Source: DATFKA01 sp042095835 (GTDB taxonomy: Bacteria > Bacteroidota > Bacteroidia > Chitinophagales > Saprospiraceae). Taken from it: a stretch of DNA of 44,766 bases. Below, piece after piece: positions 18,177 to 26,241 of this stretch; positions within the stretch are counted from its first letter, which is position 1; each line of letters begins with the position of its first letter. Position numbers and translations under genes: made by a program. The stretch covers positions 1-44,766 of the forward strand of contig JBELML010000038.1 of NCBI GenBank assembly GCA_042095835.1, given 5' to 3'. The notes below the pieces were generated by a model that saw only the letters and a program-made list of their open reading frames with translations, ran no database searches and was not told the DNA's origin.

Positions 18177-18791
18177 CTAAAATGGAATCCGCTCCAAAGC
18201 CATGATCAGGGAGATACCCGCAGCTGCTCCCGAAACAAATAGATTCCATTCTCTTTGCTTTACCTTAAGTAAATTGATCGCCAGGAAAGAGGCTAATAGG
18301 ATGAAGGCTACAATGAGTAATTGACCTAATTCTACTCCGATATTAAAAGCTAATAGCTGTTGGATAAACCCCGAACGCTCCCCAGGCATCATCAAGGACT
18401 TGAAAAAGTTGGAAAATCCCATTCCGTGGATGAGGCCAAAAAGCAAGGCAAATAGATAGTTCCAGTTGAGTTGTTTGCTGAAGGTAGAGGCCGCGAGTTC
18501 CTGATCATCGAAACGATGGGCTACCACATTATAGATGGCCGTGATAAATATCGTAATGGGGATCAGAAATTCTATTAATTCTCCTTTGATCGGAATAATA
18601 TCTAATGCAGCTAAAGCTAGTGTGATAGAGTGCCCAATGGTAAAGGCGGTCACCAGAATAGCTACTTTTCTCCATTCACTCAGGCGATAAATCGCGCACA
18701 AAGCAACAATAAATAAGATATGGTCATAGCCATTCAGGTCAGAAATATGCTCGAATCCTAGCTGTAGATAGGTGCTGAAAGTCGATCGCAT
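18177..18791 (-). CDS. HupE/UreJ-family membrane protein
   Basis: A 204-residue integral membrane protein starting at the ATG at 18789-18791 (MRSTFSTYL). Six to seven hydrophobic segments are visible. Conserved polar residues fit the HupE/UreJ_2 family: FEHISDLNGYDHILF at the first segment, FTIGHSITLALA, LIHGMGFSNFF and FNIGVELGQLL. HupE/UreJ relatives are nickel or cobalt permeases or accessory membrane proteins; in Bacteroidota this subgroup usually has no adjacent hydrogenase or urease, and none is seen here. Therefore the transported ion is uncertain. A palindromic element lies upstream between this gene and ahcY. Confidence 0.8.
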   Translation of the reverse strand: MRSTFSTYLQLGFEHISDLNGYDHILFIVALCAIYRLSEWRKVAILVTAFTIGHSITLALAALDIIPIKGELIEFLIPITIFITAIYNVVAHRFDDQELAASTFSKQLNWNYLFALLFGLIHGMGFSNFFKSLMMPGERSGFIQQLLAFNIGVELGQLLIVAFILLASFLAINLLKVKQREWNLFVSGAAAGISLIMALERIPF

Positions 18792-18932
18792 AGTAGGATA
18801 GGTTTTAAAATGAGAAAAGTAGACAGGCAAAGTTTCCTGTCTACTTATAGTTCTTATCAAATCAAAGCTCAGACTCTAAAAAAGTTCAAGCGATTCAATT
18901 TTAGTAACGGACAAAGAATAAATATTGCATTT

Positions 18933-19032
18933 TGGCCGAGAAGATTTTGTTTCAAGACAAGGCAAAAAACGTAACTAATGCAGAGCATTAGCGAGGCTTT
19001 TTAACGAAGTATTGGGACAAAATCTTCCGCCA
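18933..19032 (-). repeat. Palindromic intergenic element, copy C (divergent arms, conserved core)
   Basis: A long imperfect hairpin in the spacer between ahcY and the HupE-like gene. GAAGATTTTGT (18940-18950) and ACAAAATCTTC (19017-19027) pair exactly; CTAATGC (18975-18981) and GCATTAG (18985-18991) form the tip. On the minus strand the segments around the tip, TTCGTTAAAAAGCCTC and ACGTTTTTTGCC, equal those of copies A and B, while both stems have different but still complementary sequences. Confidence 0.75.
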
Positions 19033-19062
19033 TAAATCGATAAGTTATTTTTTGATCGTTAC

Positions 19063-20379
19063 TTAGTATCTGTAATGCTCTGGCTTGTATGGACCAGCTT
19101 GCTCTACTCCAATATAGTCTGCTTGCTCGTTAGAGAGTTCTTCTAGTTCTACACCGATTTTTGCTAAGTGTAGACGTGCTACTTCCTCATCTAAGTGCTT
19201 AGGTAAGGTATACACTTTGTTCTCATATTGGTCTCCTTTTTCGAACAACTCGAGCTGAGCCAATACTTGATTGGTGAAAGAGTTAGACATTACAAAAGAA
19301 GGGTGCCCAGTAGCGCAACCCAAGTTGACAAGACGACCCTCTGCAAGCAGGATGATGTCTTTGCCATCAATGGTATATTTGTCGACCTGTGGTTTGATCT
19401 CGATTTTAGTATCACCGTAGTTATCGTTCAACCAAGCGACATCGATTTCATTGTCGAAGTGACCAATGTTACAAACAATGGTTTTATCATTCATCAGACG
19501 GAAGTGCTCCTCACTGACGATGTTAAAGTTTCCGGTAGCGGTCACTACAATATCAACTCTAGGAATAGCACTAGTCATTTTGATGACTTCGAAGCCGTCC
19601 ATCGCTGCTTGTAGCGCACAAATTGGATCAATTTCTGTAACAATGACACGACAACCTGCACCTCTTAGCGAAGCAGCAGAACCTTTACCTACATCACCGT
19701 ATCCAGCTACAACTGCTACTTTGCCAGCTAGCATAATATCTGTTGCACGACGGATAGCATCAACTAAAGATTCTTTACAACCGTATTTATTATCAAATTT
19801 TGACTTAGTAACCGAGTCGTTAACGTTGATTGCAGGCATCACCAAAGTACCATTGCGCTCGCGCTCGTACAGACGGTGTACGCCAGTAGTAGTCTCTTCA
19901 CTCAAACCGGCAATTCCTTCAACCAATTCAGGGTGGTTATCAAAGACGACATTGGTCAAGTCACCACCATCATCGAGGATCATATTTAATGGTTGGTCAT
20001 TATCAAAAGCAAATAGCGTTTGCTCGATTGCCCACCAGAATTCTTCATCGGTCATACCTTTCCAAGCATAAACTGGAATGCCAGCAGCAGCAATAGCAGC
20101 GGCAGCATGATCTTGAGTAGAAAAAATATTACAAGAAGACCAAGTCACTTCAGCACCTAGTTCAACAAGTGTTTCGATTAAAACAGCTGTTTGGATAGTC
20201 ATATGCAGACATCCGGCAATACGTGCACCACTCAAGGGTTTTGACGCACCGTACTTCTCGCGAAGTGCCATTAGACCTGGCATTTCAGCTTCTGCCAATT
20301 CAATTTCTCTGCGGCCCCATTCTGCCAAGGAGATGTCTTTTACTTTGTATTTCAATTTGCTTGATACAGAATCCATCAA
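19063..20379 (-). CDS. ahcY: S-adenosylhomocysteine hydrolase
   Basis: A 438-residue adenosylhomocysteinase that splits S-adenosylhomocysteine into adenosine and homocysteine with bound NAD, clearing the product of methyltransferases. Visible signatures are SCNIFSTQDHAAAAI and the following region, NVNDSVTKSKFDNKYG (substrate and catalytic Lys/Asp), the NAD-binding AGYGDVGKGSAA, CNIGHFDNEID, and the canonical C-terminus KPEHYRY. Full length. Start is ATG at 20379; the very next codon is also ATG. A -7-like element (TAATTTTG on the minus strand) lies 32 bp upstream. No SAH riboswitch is recognisable in the leader. Confidence 0.97.
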   Translation of the reverse strand: MMDSVSSKLKYKVKDISLAEWGRREIELAEAEMPGLMALREKYGASKPLSGARIAGCLHMTIQTAVLIETLVELGAEVTWSSCNIFSTQDHAAAAIAAAGIPVYAWKGMTDEEFWWAIEQTLFAFDNDQPLNMILDDGGDLTNVVFDNHPELVEGIAGLSEETTTGVHRLYERERNGTLVMPAINVNDSVTKSKFDNKYGCKESLVDAIRRATDIMLAGKVAVVAGYGDVGKGSAASLRGAGCRVIVTEIDPICALQAAMDGFEVIKMTSAIPRVDIVVTATGNFNIVSEEHFRLMNDKTIVCNIGHFDNEIDVAWLNDNYGDTKIEIKPQVDKYTIDGKDIILLAEGRLVNLGCATGHPSFVMSNSFTNQVLAQLELFEKGDQYENKVYTLPKHLDEEVARLHLAKIGVELEELSNEQADYIGVEQAGPYKPEHYRY

Positions 20380-20410
20380 TTCGTTTTTTTAGTATGATTG
20401 AAAATCGCTG

Positions 20411-20418
20411 CAAAATTA
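20411..20418 (-). promoter_or_regulatory. Possible -7 promoter element of ahcY
   Basis: Minus strand reads TAATTTTG, an exact match to the Bacteroidota TAnnTTTG -7 box, 32 bp before the ahcY ATG. A convincing -33 TTTG at the usual distance is not seen (the nearest TTG is some 14 bp upstream), so this is tentative. Confidence 0.35.
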
Positions 20419-20652
20419 AGTTTTTCCTACATCAATTCCTAGTCCGTATCGGGACAGAATGTAGGATGGGTGTAAAGACTAAGGAGATTGGCTTGGCATC
20501 ATTTATAGAAAGGACCAAAACGGACTGCCATTCGGTAAAGGAAACTGGTTTTATGTTGAATTCCTGTATTAGAACCCTCCGTTTTCTAAAAAAAGGGAAA
20601 AGCCTAAACAATGATCAAATCCCCATGTTTTGCTGGAAAACAAATCAACTAT

Positions 20653-21117
20653 ATGCGCGTCAAACGCAAAGAATGGATACTCAATGTACCGCAACCACTT
20701 GATGAAATATGGGATTTCTTTTCCCGCCCTGAGAACCTCATGAAGATTACACCCGAGGGCGTCTTCAAAGAAATCCAAACGCCTATAGAAGGTGTAGAAA
20801 TGTACGAGGGCATGATTGTACAATATACCGTAGCTCCTCTATTCAATATCCCGATGAATTGGGTCACCGAGATTACTCAAATCAGAGATAAATCTTTTTT
20901 TATCGATGAGCAACGGTTTGGACCTTATGCTTTTTGGCATCATCAGCATCACTTTCGTGCAATCGAAGGGGGTACCGAAATGAAAGATATTTTACATTAC
21001 AAAGTTCCATTACCGATCATAGGAGATATTGCCGATCGCATTCTGGTAAATGGCCAGATTGAGAAAATATTTGCTTATCGTACCAAAGTAGTAGGAGACC
21101 TGTTTGGGGTTTATTAG
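20653..21117 (+). CDS. SRPBCC (START-like) ligand-binding protein
   Basis: A 154-residue protein starting at the ATG at 20653 (MRVKRKEWILNVPQPL); the longer in-frame start at 20611 adds 14 unlikely residues. The order of strand, EIWDFFSRPENLMKITP helix, strands, and a long C-terminal helix (GQIEKIFAYRTKVV) is that of the polyketide cyclase/dehydrase-like SRPBCC fold, with a hydrophobic ligand pocket. Similar cell-division-inhibitor-like SRPBCC proteins are common in Bacteroidota; the ligand is unknown. It is convergent with the MATE gene and ends 5 bp before a 17-bp inverted-repeat element. Confidence 0.78.
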   Translation: MRVKRKEWILNVPQPLDEIWDFFSRPENLMKITPEGVFKEIQTPIEGVEMYEGMIVQYTVAPLFNIPMNWVTEITQIRDKSFFIDEQRFGPYAFWHHQHHFRAIEGGTEMKDILHYKVPLPIIGDIADRILVNGQIEKIFAYRTKVVGDLFGVY

Positions 21118-21122
21118 GGCAT

Positions 21123-21247
21123 GTGTCAGGTTAATGAGACCCGATGCTTCAGCAACGCTGGTCGAATTAATCCCGGCGAAGCGTAAGCGGATGTCGGGAT
21201 GCTTTGTCAAGTGTCGATGCGCACTACATCTCTCATTAACCTAACAC
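21123..21247. repeat. 125-bp element bounded by 17-bp inverted repeats
   Basis: The left end (21123-21139) and the right end (21231-21247) are inverted copies with 16 of 17 matches, sharing GGTTAATGAGA / TCTCATTAACC. Inside are smaller hairpins: CAGC-AAC-GCTG near 21151-21161 and TCCCG (21171-21175) with CGGGA (21195-21199). It fills the space between two convergent genes and could serve as a terminator, a REP/MITE-type element, or both. No coding potential is seen. Confidence 0.65.
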
Positions 21248-21269
21248 CTAACACATACCACGCACCGTA

Positions 21270-22676
21270 TCAAATACTCACCTCTTTCCACTTTCCGCGG
21301 CGGAAAAGAGTAATCATGATAATGGCAAGGATCGTTTCACTGATGACAATAGCCCAGCAGACACCAACTACGCCTAGGTTGAGGTACTTGCCCATGAAAT
21401 AACCTAGAGGTATTTGTATAAACCAAAAGCAAATGATATTGACAATCATTGGTGTAAAGGTATCTCCGGCACCATTAAAAGATTGGCCAATAACCATACC
21501 ATAAGAGAAGAAAACGTAGCCTACACAGATGATTCTTAGGCTCAAGACTCCTGCTTTGAGTACTTCGGGGTCTTGTGTGAAAATGCCAATCAGTTGGTAG
21601 GCGAAAGTAAAAAATATAACAGATACAAGTAGCAGAAAGACCATATTGTAAAAGCCTGCCTGCCAAACCGATTTTTCTGCACGATCTGGCTTCTCGGCAC
21701 CTAAATTCTGGCCGACCAAGGTTGCTGCTGCATTAGATAAGCCCCAGGCAGGTAAGATCGTGAATACTATCAGACGGATAGCAAAGGTATAACCCGCGAT
21801 GGCCTCATCTCCAAATTCCGCAATGATACGCATCATGAACATCCAACTCAAGGACGCAATCATAAATTGAAAAGCCCCATTGGCAGCTACTTTGATCAAT
21901 CGTTTGATGATGACCATATCAATCTTGATATGCCTGCGTAGTAAACGAACGATGGTCTTACCACTGAATAAGATATACAATTGATACAGTACCCCAACAC
22001 CACGGCCAATAGTCGTTGCAATCGCAGCACCTGTCAAACCTAACTCAGGGAAAGGCCCTATACCTAAAATAAGCATTGGGTCTAGGAAGATGTTCAGGAT
22101 GTTGGCGATCCAAAGCGCCCGCATAGCCAGATAGGCGTCACCTGCTCCCCGGAAAATACCGTTTAAAAGGAATAAAAAAGTGATCACAATATTGGATCCG
22201 AGGATAATACTCGTGTAGGTAGAGCCCATTTCAATGACGCTTTCTGAGGCGCCCATAAGGCGTAGAATGTCAGAGGCAAAGATAATACCTAGGATACTGA
22301 TCAGAATAGAAATGACAGCCGATAATATAATAGCTTGCATAGCTGCCACAGCCGCGGCTTCTTTGTCATTCTCACCAACTCTGCGAGCTACCATAGCCGT
22401 GGCACCCATACTGATTCCAATAGCTAGTGCATAGACAATGGTGACTACCGTTTCGGTAAGACCTACCGTGGCTACGGCTTCCGTACCTACTCTAGATACA
22501 AAGAAGGCATCAACCACCGCAAAAAGAGATTCCATCACCATCTCCAAAATCATGGGGACAGATAATAGTACTAGTGCTCGGTTGATACTACCCGTGGTAA
22601 AGTTTTTCTCTTTACCCTGGACAGCCTCCCATAGCAGTTTTCCAAAGTTTTTTAAGTTTTTCGTTTGTATTTGCAT
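21270..22676 (-). CDS. MATE family efflux transporter
   Basis: A 468-residue inner-membrane exporter of the MATE (NorM/DinF) type with twelve hydrophobic segments in two homologous halves. I use the ATG at 22674-22676 (MQIQTKNLKNFGKLLWEAVQ), which precedes the usual GSINRALVLLSVPMILEM start; the longer reading adds 30 residues without homology features. Landmarks: VDAFFVSRVGTEAVATVGL in helix 2, and in the second half AIAGYTFAIRLI and ALSNAAATLVGQNLGA-type sequence. MATE proteins export cationic drugs or metabolites in exchange for Na+ or H+; the substrate is not predictable. Confidence 0.93.
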   Translation of the reverse strand: MQIQTKNLKNFGKLLWEAVQGKEKNFTTGSINRALVLLSVPMILEMVMESLFAVVDAFFVSRVGTEAVATVGLTETVVTIVYALAIGISMGATAMVARRVGENDKEAAAVAAMQAIILSAVISILISILGIIFASDILRLMGASESVIEMGSTYTSIILGSNIVITFLFLLNGIFRGAGDAYLAMRALWIANILNIFLDPMLILGIGPFPELGLTGAAIATTIGRGVGVLYQLYILFSGKTIVRLLRRHIKIDMVIIKRLIKVAANGAFQFMIASLSWMFMMRIIAEFGDEAIAGYTFAIRLIVFTILPAWGLSNAAATLVGQNLGAEKPDRAEKSVWQAGFYNMVFLLLVSVIFFTFAYQLIGIFTQDPEVLKAGVLSLRIICVGYVFFSYGMVIGQSFNGAGDTFTPMIVNIICFWFIQIPLGYFMGKYLNLGVVGVCWAIVISETILAIIMITLFRRGKWKEVSI

Positions 22677-23085
22677 TGGGTGATTTGCTTGTTTATAATG
22701 TGATAGGTAGGAGTAAGTTGGGTAGTACAGTTCCCGATTTATGTTCCTGATTGCTCCCACACACAAAGGTCACAAACTTGTCAATAAGTTCCCTAGTTGA
22801 TAAAAAATGTGCATTTCCTCAGCTTCATCAACCTTTTAGAGGCAGAAAAGTGTAAATGGTAGTTTCTTCTTTAGACCTTGAATTTATTTTTTTAGTTTCA
22901 CCGAAGAAGATGAAGCTGTTTAAAATTTCCTTGTTGGGCTATCAAAAACATCTTTTAAGGCTACTCTTCGTTAAAAAGCCTCAGCTATGCGATGCATAGC
23001 TTACGTTTTTTGCCTCGATTAGCCTTAAAATACTGTTTTCTCGCCTGCAACAGAAAACCTTAAACAACTTCGATTAAAAATAACA
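22677..23085. other. 409-bp divergent intergenic region
   Basis: Separates the leftward MATE gene and the rightward S9 peptidase. It contains the 160-bp palindromic element (copy A) listed separately, which ends 14 bp before the peptidase ATG. The remaining 235 bp are AT-rich with no recognised promoter. Confidence 0.5.
22912..23071 (+). repeat. 160-bp palindromic element with terminal inverted repeats, copy A
   Basis: Ends are GAAGCTGTTTAA (22912-22923) and TTAAACAACTTC (23060-23071), 11 of 12 complementary. A second pair TTTTAAGGCTA (22953-22963) / TAGCCTTAAAA (23020-23030) is exact, and the tip AGCTATGC-GAT-GCATAGCT (22983-23001) is exact. Its first 113 bases are repeated at 44654-44766 with 5 mismatches. 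The whole behaves as one long imperfect hairpin, MITE-like, without coding capacity. Confidence 0.85.
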
Positions 23086-25836
23086 ATGATGAAGAAATAT
23101 TTCCTTTTAAGCTTATTCTTTTTAGGCTGGAACTTGAATGGCTTTTCTCAGGCAAAGAAATCAATTGATATTGCTGATTTTGCTATTTGGAACCAGATTG
23201 AAGGTAAGTTGATTTCAAACGATGGGAACTGGATTACTTATACGGTAGCTCCCGGAGAAGGGAATATGACGGTTCAGCTCTACAATGCCAATAATAAAGA
23301 GACCATTTCTTTTGAGAGGTCTTCAAAGTCTAAATTCAGCTCCGATAACCAATTCCTCATCTTTACCATTGCGCACGATGTCGAGGAGGTCAAGCAAATG
23401 CGTCGTGCTGGGAAATCTAAAAAAGATCTTCCAAAAGACACCTTAGCGATTTATCAATTATCTACAGGAGCATTAGAAAAAGTAGCAGGAGCAGAGAAAG
23501 TAAGCCTTCCCGGGAAATGGGCAGGATGGCTCTTTTATAAAAAAGAAATCACTATTGAAAAAGATAGCAGTACCCAAAAAAGAACCGATCTCTTCGCTTA
23601 TGAACTGGCCACTAATAAACGCTTCAATTTACCCAATGGAGAAGATTTTTCCTTGGCTGAAGAAGCACCTTATATAGTCGCCTCTGCTGGTGAAGAAGAT
23701 GCAGGGGTCTACCGTTTTGATGCTAGTAATCAAGCTTGGCAAGCATTAATAACCGGGAAAGGCGATTATCAACAATTAGCGATTGCAGAGGATGGAGCGC
23801 AAATTGGCTTTTTAGCCAACATGGATACCACTGAAAGGCGTATTGACTATTTCGATCTATACTATTGGAATGAAGAGGCCACCAATGCCACTCAAGTTGT
23901 AGCAAAAGATGCCGATTGGATAGAAGAAGGTTGGCTCATTAGTGATAAGGGGCGTTTGTCTTTTTCAGAAAATGGTGAGCGCTTGTTTTTTGGTGTAGCA
24001 CCTGAGCCTGTTCTACAAGACACCTCTTTATTACCCGAAGAAATTGTGCAGGTAGAAGTTTGGAATTATAAAGACGAAATGCTTTATACCCAACAAGAAG
24101 TAAGGGCTAATCGGGAAAAAAATAGAACCTATCAATGTATCTACTTTACGACTGAGGATAAAGCAATGCAGTTAGGAAATAAGGAGCTACCGGAGGTAGA
24201 AATCAGCGATGAAGGAAACGGTACTTTTGCGATGGCTTATACCGAGAAACCATATTATAAAGCAGCCAGCTGGGAAAGTGGGCCAAGTCGCAGAGATGTT
24301 TTTTTAATCAATCTAGAAACGGGAGCTAAAAAACAAATTTTTGAAGCACTTAAAGCTAGACCTTCTTTCTCACCAGAGGCTCATTTTATCTATTGGTATA
24401 GCTATCCAGACACTGCTTGGTACGCCTACCAGATCGATAACGATAAAACCGTGCAGCTGACTAATAATACAGAGGTCGCCTTCTACGACGAACTCAATGA
24501 TAGACCGATGCTGCCATCGCCATATGGTATTGCGGGCTGGACAAAAGACGATGACTTTCTCCTGATTTATGATCGCTATGATGTTTGGTTGGTAGACCCT
24601 AGTAAGGAGCTGGCCAATAACAACCTCACGAATGGGCGCGAACAAAAGCGTGTCTCTCGTTATGTTTGGATCGATCGAGAAGAAAGAGCCATCGAAGAAG
24701 TGGACCCTATGCTGATGCACTTTGCTGATGAAGAAAGTCGTCAGCAAGGATATTATTGGTTCAATATTCATACAGGCACTAAGAAAGTGGTACAACAAGG
24801 AGATTATTCCTACGAGCGTAGACCTAATAAAGCAAAAGAGGCTAATAATTGGTTGTTTGTCAAGGAGAGTTATGCGGAATATCGCGATTTGCAATTCTCA
24901 AAAGGAGGATTGGAAAATCCAACAAAAATTACCAATGTCAACCCACAGCAGGAAGATTATAAATGGGGAACAATGGAGTTGTATTCCTGGACGGCGCCGG
25001 ATGGTCAAAAGCTAGAAGGATTGTTAGTAAAACCAGAGGATTTTGATCCCAATAAAAAGTATCCGATGATCGTCAATTTCTATGAGCGTAGCTCTCAGCG
25101 AATGCACTCGCATCGGACGCCAACGCCTGGTCGATCTACCATCAATTATCCGCATTATGCCAGTAGAGGGTATCTGATCTTTAATCCTGATGTGCCTTAT
25201 AAAATCGGTTATCCTGGAGAGAGTGCTTATGATGCGGTCATCTCAGGAACAACTGCTTTGGTCAATGAGGGATTCGTTGATCGGGATAATATTGGCTTGC
25301 AAGGTCACAGTTGGGGCGGTTATCAGATTGCGCATATTATCACCAAGACGGATATGTTTAAATGTGTAGAATCTGGTGCTCCTGTAGTGAATATGACCTC
25401 TGCCTACGGTGGTATCCGTTGGGGATCAGGAATGAGTCGAATGTTCCAGTACGAGCAGACGCAAAGTAGAATCGGCGGTACGCTCTGGGAGAAGCCGCTA
25501 CGCTATATTGAGAATTCGCCTATCTTCTTCGCTGACAAAATTAATACGCCCGTACTTATCCTTCATAATGACGAAGATGGAGCAGTGCCCTGGTATCAGG
25601 GGATTGAGTTTTTTGTAGCTATGCGTCGACTTGGCAAGCCAGCATGGTTATTAAATTATAATGGGGAACCTCATTGGCCGCTAAAACTTCAAAATCGCAA
25701 GGATTTCCAAACGCGGATGGCTCAATTCTTTGACTACTATTTACTAGGAGAAGCGATGCCCCGCTGGATGGATGAAGGTGTACCTGCTACCGAAAAAGGC
25801 ATCAATCAGCGCTTGGAGCTGATAGATCGGCATTAA
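23086..25836 (+). CDS. S9 family peptidase (prolyl oligopeptidase/DPP-like), secreted
   Basis: A 916-residue serine peptidase. The N-terminus MMKKYFLLSLFFLGWNLNGFSQ is a signal peptide with cleavage after the Gln-preceded AXA-like site, so it acts in the periplasm or outside. Residues about 30-620 form an irregular WD/beta-propeller, and the last about 270 the alpha/beta hydrolase. The catalytic triad is Ser in GLQGHSWGGYQIA, Asp in HNDEDGAVPW and His in NGEPHWPL. Size and domain order fit the long DPP IV-related enzymes of Bacteroidota that trim oligopeptides after Pro or similar residues. The start lies 14 bp after a palindromic repeat. Second Met (23089) is an equal alternative start. Confidence 0.92.
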   Translation: MMKKYFLLSLFFLGWNLNGFSQAKKSIDIADFAIWNQIEGKLISNDGNWITYTVAPGEGNMTVQLYNANNKETISFERSSKSKFSSDNQFLIFTIAHDVEEVKQMRRAGKSKKDLPKDTLAIYQLSTGALEKVAGAEKVSLPGKWAGWLFYKKEITIEKDSSTQKRTDLFAYELATNKRFNLPNGEDFSLAEEAPYIVASAGEEDAGVYRFDASNQAWQALITGKGDYQQLAIAEDGAQIGFLANMDTTERRIDYFDLYYWNEEATNATQVVAKDADWIEEGWLISDKGRLSFSENGERLFFGVAPEPVLQDTSLLPEEIVQVEVWNYKDEMLYTQQEVRANREKNRTYQCIYFTTEDKAMQLGNKELPEVEISDEGNGTFAMAYTEKPYYKAASWESGPSRRDVFLINLETGAKKQIFEALKARPSFSPEAHFIYWYSYPDTAWYAYQIDNDKTVQLTNNTEVAFYDELNDRPMLPSPYGIAGWTKDDDFLLIYDRYDVWLVDPSKELANNNLTNGREQKRVSRYVWIDREERAIEEVDPMLMHFADEESRQQGYYWFNIHTGTKKVVQQGDYSYERRPNKAKEANNWLFVKESYAEYRDLQFSKGGLENPTKITNVNPQQEDYKWGTMELYSWTAPDGQKLEGLLVKPEDFDPNKKYPMIVNFYERSSQRMHSHRTPTPGRSTINYPHYASRGYLIFNPDVPYKIGYPGESAYDAVISGTTALVNEGFVDRDNIGLQGHSWGGYQIAHIITKTDMFKCVESGAPVVNMTSAYGGIRWGSGMSRMFQYEQTQSRIGGTLWEKPLRYIENSPIFFADKINTPVLILHNDEDGAVPWYQGIEFFVAMRRLGKPAWLLNYNGEPHWPLKLQNRKDFQTRMAQFFDYYLLGEAMPRWMDEGVPATEKGINQRLELIDRH

Positions 25837-26057
25837 AATTAAGTTTTAGGACTTGCCTAGCTTCCTCTGATTTGGAGCTTGGATGATATTTTCCCTAAAG
25901 TGCTACTGTTGTGGACTTAGCCGCTATTACCTTGGTATGGGCATAGCTAGTCTATTGTAGAGATGTTGACCAAAAGCAGAAAGATCTGTTATGGTAAAGT
26001 TGGGCGATTTTACCTAATTTTAGGCAAAATCGGAATGATGGAAAAGATACAAAGTAA

Positions 26058-26162
26058 ATATTATTTGCACCTATTCGTCCTAATCCATTTGTAAAAGGGG
26101 ACAAAGTGCCGGTAGGTATCTTTCCAGACTTTCACATCGACTTAGATGAAGTCTTTGATTAG
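26058..26162 (+). pseudogene. Possible remnant of a protein-coding sequence
   Basis: A 34-codon frame with no ATG, closed by TAG, translating to a coherent mixed sequence with FVKGDKVPVGIFPDFHIDL and ending EVFD. The amino-acid composition looks coding, yet a stop (26055-26057) precedes it and no upstream frame extends it. I do not recognise the family. It may be the tail of a decayed gene or chance. Confidence 0.25.
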
Positions 26163-26190
26163 GATTCTCTGAAAAAATTATACTATTCAT

Positions 26191-26220
26191 TGCCAGCTGA
26201 AGCTTCCGCTTAGGTAGGCA
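26191..26220. repeat. REP-like short palindrome, copy 2
   Basis: TGCC...GGCA arms enclosing AGCTGAAGCTTCCGCTTAGGTA; its reverse complement aligns with the copy at 12003-12026 (shared AAGCTTC core). It ends 21 bp before the thiolase ATG. Confidence 0.5.
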
Positions 26221-26241
26221 TCATCTATTAAGTAGCACTCC

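Larger units (their letters stand above)
25837..26241. other. 405-bp intergenic region with ORF remnant and REP-like copy
   Basis: Between the peptidase and the thiolase. It includes a 34-codon open stretch without start codon at 26058-26162 (listed) and a REP-like palindrome at 26191-26220. No terminator found for the peptidase. Confidence 0.45.

Noticed and set aside
18177..18791. Part of a hydrogenase or urease cluster
   Set aside because: Although the protein is HupE/UreJ-like, no hydrogenase, urease or nickel-metallochaperone gene is in the window.
19466..20071. 201-residue plus-strand open frame inside ahcY
   Set aside because: It lies opposite a highly conserved gene, is Ser/Thr/Pro-rich without domain features, and is a by-product of ahcY codon use.
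20380..20480. SAH riboswitch before ahcY
   Set aside because: The leader has neither the conserved pseudoknot core nor matching stems; only a possible -7 box is seen.
24370..24894. 174-residue minus-strand frame inside the S9 peptidase
   Set aside because: Antisense shadow; the plus strand carries an intact peptidase through this stretch.
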